Below, piece by piece: positions 59,605 through 64,000 of a stretch of DNA of 64,000 nt. The stretch covers positions 1,240,001 to 1,304,000 of the forward strand of contig NZ_CP133018.1 in NCBI RefSeq assembly GCF_030866785.1, read 5' to 3'. How positions within the stretch are numbered: position 1 is the first letter of the stretch; each line of letters opens with the position of its first letter. Origin of the DNA: Agromyces protaetiae. Lineage in GTDB: Bacteria; Actinomycetota; Actinomycetes; Actinomycetales; Microbacteriaceae. Made by a program: the position numbers and the translations under genes. Under the pieces are notes generated by a model. That model ran no database searches. It had not been told where the DNA came from and saw nothing but the letters and a program-made list of their open reading frames with translations.

Positions 59605-62151
59605 GTGCCTCGAGCTGAGTCTGCCGTGTCGATGCGCCGCCGGTTCCGAGCCGCTCCGCGGCGAACCCCCCGCCTCGTGGCCCCACTGCTCCTCCTGGTG
59701 CTCGGTGCGACGTTGTTCGCTGCGGAGCCCGTGACGGCACTCGAACGGGAGCAGGATCCCGTGTCGACCACTGACGCCGAGCCCGACTCCGGCGCAGATG
59801 GAGAAGACGGAGCGATCTCCGGTGTGATCACCAGCACCGCCGGAGTGCCGCTTCCCGGTTCACGGATCGCTCTCCGCGTCGCAACCTCAATCGGGGAAAT
59901 GCACGTGACTCAAGCGACCGCGGACGCGAGCGGCGCGTATCAACTTCAGGGCGTCGGGCCCGGGACGTACGTGGTGCACGTGTACGGTCCGTCCGGCACC
60001 GAGTATCTCGGCGAGTACTGGCCGGACGCACCGAATGTGACCGTCGCTGGCCGCATCGTCCTCGCCGACCGGGAGATCCGAACAGGCGTCGATCTGCAAC
60101 TCGCGTTCGGCGGGATCGTCCGTGGCGTGGTGCGCGATGATCTGGGCGTTCCCGTCTCCGGCGCGAGCATCGCGATGGAGCGAACCGATGTCTCGAACGG
60201 CGGCATCGTCTGGCGGGGTGTTGCGGATGTGAACGGCGCGTATGAGGTGCGTCGTCTCGAGACCGGCGTCTACCGGACGTCTGCGCGGTCCTCCTCCCAC
60301 CACACGACATATCTTTCGCGGGTGAAGGCGGCGGGCGATACCGTCGTCGACGGGCTGGATCTACAGCTCATCAGGTACTCCTCGATCTCAGGCCGTGCCA
60401 CCGACGAAGCCGGTGCACCCCTACGAGGGATCACGGTCCGCGTCTACCGACTCGACGAGGCCGATTGGCGTCCGGTTGCCCTGGCCACGACCGACACGCT
60501 TGGAGAATTCACCATCCCCTATCTGGTAGCAGGGGTCTACAAGGCACGCTTCGGCGAAGTCAATGACCGAGGCAACTTCTTGCAGCAGTGGTGGCATGGA
60601 GCGGACGTCGAATCGGCTCGGCCCATCGACATTCGTCCCGGGGAGGCGTACTCCGGCGTCGTCACGCAGATGGTCGACGGGGCGACGATCGGCGGCGTGA
60701 TCACGAACGAATCGGGCGAGGTGGCACGGAATCAACCGGTGACGCTGTACGAGCGCACTGCGGACGCGCTCGTGCCGGTCGCTGGCGCCTCGACAGATCG
60801 TGACGGCGCCTACCGCTTCGGTAGAGTCGCGCCCGGCACCTACTCGGTGCAGTTCCGCTCGAGCGCGACGCTGGTCGGCGAGTGGTGGGACGACCGTCCA
60901 GACGGAGAGTCGGCGATCCCGATCGACGTGGTCGCCGGCGAAACCCGATCGGGCATCGACGCAGAGCTCGGCGTAGGCGCGACCGTCGACCTGACCGTCG
61001 ACGCGTCTCTCGGTGCAGCCACGGTGGGCTCGACGCTCACGGCGGCGGCGTGGTCCGCAACGCCAGGCGCGACCTTCAGCTACATATGGTTCGTGGACGG
61101 CGAACTCCAGCTGCGCGCCTCGTCCAGCTCGTTCCCACTGGCCGCGTCTCACTTCGGCAAGACGATCAGCGTGCTCGTCTCTGCGTCCGCGCCGGGCCAC
61201 CATCCGAACTCCATCAGATCAGCGCCGACCGAACCGGTCGGCCGAGGGCTCGTGCGGGTCGCGGGCGTCGACAGGTTCGAGACCTCCGTCGAGGTGTCGA
61301 AGTGGCGCCACCCGGGTCGAGTCGCCGTCGCCTATGTCGCCAACGGAACGAAGTTCCCCGATGCGCTTGCTGGTGGACCGCTTGCGGGTCGGCAAGGCGG
61401 CCCGGTCCTGCTGACGTTGCAGGATCGGCTCCCCGAGGTGGCGGCAGAAGAGTTGGAACGCTTGGGGCCCCGCCGGATCGTGGTGCTCGGCGACTCTGCT
61501 TCGGTGAGCGACGATGTCGTGGCGGAGCTGCGGACGCTGACGGAAGGCTCGGTCACCCGCCTCGCCGGAGCGGACCGGTTCGCAACGTCAGTCGCGATCT
61601 CGAAGTCGTATTTCAAGCCGGACGCAACGGCCGTGATCATCACGAATGGGACGAAGTTCCCGGATGCTCTGTCGTCCACTCGACTCGCATCGGGCTTCGG
61701 CGCTCCCATACTGCTCACCACGGCCGATGACATTCCCGACGTCGTTCGCGAGGAATTGGAGCGTCTGCAGCCTCGCCGGATATTTGTGCTCGGCGACACG
61801 ACGACGGTGAACTCCCGCATCGAGGCTGAGTTGTCCGAATACACCGACGGCGCCGTGACGCGCGTGGCTGGTACGGATCGGTTCGAGACGTCGGCGGCCA
61901 TCTCACGAACCGCGGGTCCCGGCGATTCTGTGGTGTTCCTGGTGAACGGGACGAAGTTCCCGGATGCACTCTCGGCTGCAGCCCCAGCGGCGAGCAACTT
62001 CTCAGGCGGCCCGATGCTGCTCACCCTCCAAGATGCACTCCCCACGGTGATCGAGCGAGAACTCCGGCGGCTGAAACCTGCCCAGATCGTCATTGTCGGT
62101 GACACCTCGTCGGTCAGTGCCGAGGTGGAAGCGATGCTTGCGGCACTCTGA
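59605..62151 (+). CDS. Secreted surface protein with carboxypeptidase-regulatory-like and CWB2 domains
   Basis: An 848-residue exported protein. The signal peptide has a charged start and a core VAPLLLLVLGATLFAAEPV. Four or five beta-sandwich repeats follow (ISGVITSTAGVPLPGSRIAL; GYEVRRLETGVYR-like; ISGRATDEAGAPLRGITVRV; IGGVITNESGEVARNQPVTL). An Ig-like A1/Big-type segment (LGAATVGSTLTAAAWSATPG) leads to three C-terminal cell-wall-binding type 2 (CWB2) repeats, each with AGxDRFxTSxxIS, NGTKFPDALS and IVxLGDxxxVS. CWB2 modules anchor proteins noncovalently to surface polymers. GTG 59605 has a close GGGGGAG; ATG 59632 is possible. Confidence 0.88.
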   Translation: MPRAESAVSMRRRFRAAPRRTPRLVAPLLLLVLGATLFAAEPVTALEREQDPVSTTDAEPDSGADGEDGAISGVITSTAGVPLPGSRIALRVATSIGEMHVTQATADASGAYQLQGVGPGTYVVHVYGPSGTEYLGEYWPDAPNVTVAGRIVLADREIRTGVDLQLAFGGIVRGVVRDDLGVPVSGASIAMERTDVSNGGIVWRGVADVNGAYEVRRLETGVYRTSARSSSHHTTYLSRVKAAGDTVVDGLDLQLIRYSSISGRATDEAGAPLRGITVRVYRLDEADWRPVALATTDTLGEFTIPYLVAGVYKARFGEVNDRGNFLQQWWHGADVESARPIDIRPGEAYSGVVTQMVDGATIGGVITNESGEVARNQPVTLYERTADALVPVAGASTDRDGAYRFGRVAPGTYSVQFRSSATLVGEWWDDRPDGESAIPIDVVAGETRSGIDAELGVGATVDLTVDASLGAATVGSTLTAAAWSATPGATFSYIWFVDGELQLRASSSSFPLAASHFGKTISVLVSASAPGHHPNSIRSAPTEPVGRGLVRVAGVDRFETSVEVSKWRHPGRVAVAYVANGTKFPDALAGGPLAGRQGGPVLLTLQDRLPEVAAEELERLGPRRIVVLGDSASVSDDVVAELRTLTEGSVTRLAGADRFATSVAISKSYFKPDATAVIITNGTKFPDALSSTRLASGFGAPILLTTADDIPDVVREELERLQPRRIFVLGDTTTVNSRIEAELSEYTDGAVTRVAGTDRFETSAAISRTAGPGDSVVFLVNGTKFPDALSAAAPAASNFSGGPMLLTLQDALPTVIERELRRLKPAQIVIVGDTSSVSAEVEAMLAAL

Positions 62152-62333
62152 GCGCGACCGATTCCGTCGACGCCGCCGGTCGATAGGCCGCGAGCGTCGC
62201 CGGCGCGGAGATCGGCGGCCCCCAACGCGCGCTGCGGCGAGGTCTACTTCGGGTGTCAGCTCAGTCGCTCGTTGAGCACCGCCCTCGGCAAGCCCGACCT
62301 CCTGATCGGACGCGTCTACACTGGCGCGGTCGC

Positions 62334-63662
62334 TCAGTGCGCCACCGGTCTCCTCCGCGCTGCAGCCTTCCAGAGGAAGTCGATGGCGACCGACAGCGCC
62401 ACGATCGCGAGCAGCGCGAAGGCGGTAGCGGGTTCGGCGACGAGCGTGGTGGTGCAGAAGACGACGAACGTGCCGAGCGTCGCAATCAGGCCGACGACCA
62501 GCACCAGCACATTCGCACCCGTCTGGCGGAACAGGCGAAGGTGCGCTATCGACACCGCCGAGAACACGAGCAGCGCGACCGCGCTGCCGATCGAGGCGAT
62601 CCGGTTCAGGTCGAAGCCGAGAACCAGCACGGTCGCGAGGGTCGCCATGACGATCAGGCCGACGGGGAACGGTCCGGCCGAGCGCGCGAAGATCGGCGGG
62701 AACTGGCCGACGGCGGCGAGGTGCCGGGTCATGCCGATCGACGGGTAGAGGCCGGCGTTCACCGCACCCGTTGTCGAGAACAACGCGGTGATGACCATGA
62801 GCACGTATCCGGCGTCGCCGAGTGTGGGCTTCGCGGCCTCGGCCAGTGCGGTCGTGCCATAACCGACCACCTCGTCCGCGGTGAGCGTGCCGAAGACACC
62901 CAGCGACACCGCGACGTAGACGGTCGTCGCGACGGCGAGTGCCAGGTAGATCGCGATCGGCAACTCCCTCGACGGCCTCGCGAGGTCCTTGGCCGTGAAG
63001 GTGATCACGCCGAAGCCGAGGAACGCGAAGAACGTGAGCGCGACGCTCGACACGATCTCGCGCGCTCCCGGGTAGCCGGCCGGTGCGAGCAGCGCGGGGT
63101 CGAGGTTCGCGATGGTGACGACTGCGAACACCACGAGGATGACGAGCACGATCACCACGATCACCGACTGCACGCGTGCGACGGCTCTCGAGCCGATGGT
63201 GTTCAGGCCGCTCATCACGATGATGAGGGCGACCGCGAGGAACTTGGCCCAGAACGCATCTCCGCCCGCCACGACCGAGCTGGCGTACCCGCCGAACGAG
63301 CTCGCGATCATCGCGACGACGATCGAGCCCGCCACGAAGAACAACCACGATCCGATTCCCGCGATGTGCCCCTCGCCGAATCCGCGCGACAGGAACGTGA
63401 GAATGCCGCCGCCCGATGGGAACGCAGCGCCCAGCTTCGCGAACGAGTATCCCTGCAGCGCAGCAATGACTCCTGCGATGAGGAAGGAGAGCCACACCGC
63501 CGAACCTGCGACCGCGCCCGCGGCGCCGAGGAGGGCGAAGATGCCGGCGCCGACCATGGAGCCGACGCCGATGAACGTCGCCTGGAGCACCGTCATCTTC
63601 GTGCGGCGTGACGCATCTTCGGGTGCCGGTGCGTCGGCGCGCGCGTCGTCCGGTGTGGCCAT
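62334..63662 (-). CDS. APC-superfamily amino acid permease
   Basis: A 442-residue permease with about 12 helices. The first reads FIGVGSMVGAGIFALLGAAG, the consensus substrate-binding GSMxGxGIF of APC transporters; ITFTAKDLARPSRELPIAIY is the conserved loop after helix 6. ATG 63662 overlaps the stop of the upstream M20 peptidase gene (TGATG), so a peptidase and an amino acid uptake system are translated together. The 182-bp gap to the surface-protein gene holds nothing I recognise. Confidence 0.9.
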   Translation of the reverse strand: MATPDDARADAPAPEDASRRTKMTVLQATFIGVGSMVGAGIFALLGAAGAVAGSAVWLSFLIAGVIAALQGYSFAKLGAAFPSGGGILTFLSRGFGEGHIAGIGSWLFFVAGSIVVAMIASSFGGYASSVVAGGDAFWAKFLAVALIIVMSGLNTIGSRAVARVQSVIVVIVLVILVVFAVVTIANLDPALLAPAGYPGAREIVSSVALTFFAFLGFGVITFTAKDLARPSRELPIAIYLALAVATTVYVAVSLGVFGTLTADEVVGYGTTALAEAAKPTLGDAGYVLMVITALFSTTGAVNAGLYPSIGMTRHLAAVGQFPPIFARSAGPFPVGLIVMATLATVLVLGFDLNRIASIGSAVALLVFSAVSIAHLRLFRQTGANVLVLVVGLIATLGTFVVFCTTTLVAEPATAFALLAIVALSVAIDFLWKAAARRRPVAH

Positions 63663-64000
63663 CAGTCCGCTGTGCGTGTCGCGAGCTTCCGGATGAACAC
63701 CGTCTGCACGGCGATCATGCGCGAGATCTCTTCGGGGTCGACCGACTCGTCGGAGGCGTGGATGCGTGCCTTCGCCGTGTCCTCGACCCCCCACAGCACG
63801 ATCGCCGCACCAGGCGAGACCTTCTGCAGGGATGCCACGAGCGGGATCGACGCGCCGCTTCCGATCGACTCCACCTCCGAGCCGTACACGTCCCGCATCG
63901 CGTCCTCGGCGGCGACGATCGCGGGGTGAGAGGCGTCGACCGCGAACGCGTGTCCCACTTTCACGCGTTCGACCTCGACCTCGACGTTCCACGGCCGCTG
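63662..64000 (-). CDS. M20-family peptidase, C-terminal part (gene continues beyond the window)
   Basis: The last 112 codons of a dipeptidase or carboxypeptidase of family M20. The end is typical: VYGSEVESIGSGASIPLVAS then LQKVSPGAAIVLWGVED and ARIHASDESVDPEEISRMIA, with the metal-binding His in KARIHASDE. The 5' part lies outside the window. It is coupled to the permease gene, suggesting peptide hydrolysis followed by amino acid transport. Confidence 0.85.
   Translation of the reverse strand, partial: QRPWNVEVEVERVKVGHAFAVDASHPAIVAAEDAMRDVYGSEVESIGSGASIPLVASLQKVSPGAAIVLWGVEDTAKARIHASDESVDPEEISRMIAVQTVFIRKLATRTAD

Overview
This is a 64 kb stretch of chromosome from a high-GC actinobacterium, most likely a Microbacteriaceae member (Agromyces-like). 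The evidence is strong G/C bias at third codon positions, an actinobacterial-type DapD, DUF3117 and DUF3107 miniproteins, a UPF0182 membrane protein, a MiaE-like ferritin-fold protein divergent from a DEAD-box helicase, and an AdnAB-type helicase-nuclease pair close to nudC and a UvrD2-like helicase. The genus is inference; I ran no database search.

Region 1 (1-8.7 kb): citrate synthase converges on a secreted penicillin-acylase-family Ntn hydrolase. Next to it is a minus-strand ABC-2 transporter/two-component operon (ATPase, permease, sensor kinase, NarL-type regulator) and a truncated OmpR-type regulator. The operon's leader carries a perfect 18-bp palindrome. Region 2 (8.7-30.5 kb) is mostly housekeeping. 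An intact IS5-family element sits in the CTAG that includes the dapD stop codon. After it come divergent dapD/dapE, a PIG-V-like glycosyltransferase, DUF3117, an O-methyltransferase, tatB, an aldehyde dehydrogenase divergent from a GPH transporter coupled to a PLP decarboxylase, a VOC protein, a four-gene minus-strand operon (PRC/MgtE-N/CBS protein, DUF1003, Mrp-like ATPase, lipoprotein), a stress protein, aminopeptidase P, an exo/endonuclease-family protein, a PHP phosphoesterase, and the helicase/ferritin-like pair.

Region 3 (30.5-40.2 kb) is the main accessory locus. Two tandem, Sec-exported RHS/YD-repeat proteins of about 1,500 residues share near-identical, very G-rich 5' ends but have different C-terminal tails after the DPSGR motif. 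A 5'-truncated copy of a small membrane-protein gene lies between them, while the intact copy follows the second RHS gene, so the locus looks like a segmental duplication. No immunity gene is apparent.

Region 4 (40.2-54.7 kb) is a genome-maintenance cluster: DUF3107, an AdnA-like and an AdnB-like helicase-nuclease with a tiny coupled ORF between them, an APH-fold pseudokinase, NudC, a UvrD2-like helicase, an orphan cyclodehydratase-like protein and a zinc metalloprotease. The 545-bp gap after the AdnB-like gene is packed with repeats: two 85-bp hairpin elements, two hexamer arrays and seven 20-bp palindromic repeats. Region 5 (54.8-64 kb) holds a PDZ-Lon-like protease, UPF0182, initiator tRNA-Met with a strong terminator, a surface protein with carboxypeptidase-regulatory-like and CWB2 domains, an APC permease and the 3' end of an M20 peptidase.

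Across the window, many genes show a TANNNT -10 hexamer 6-7 nt before the start codon, as expected for leaderless transcripts, and I used this to choose several starts.
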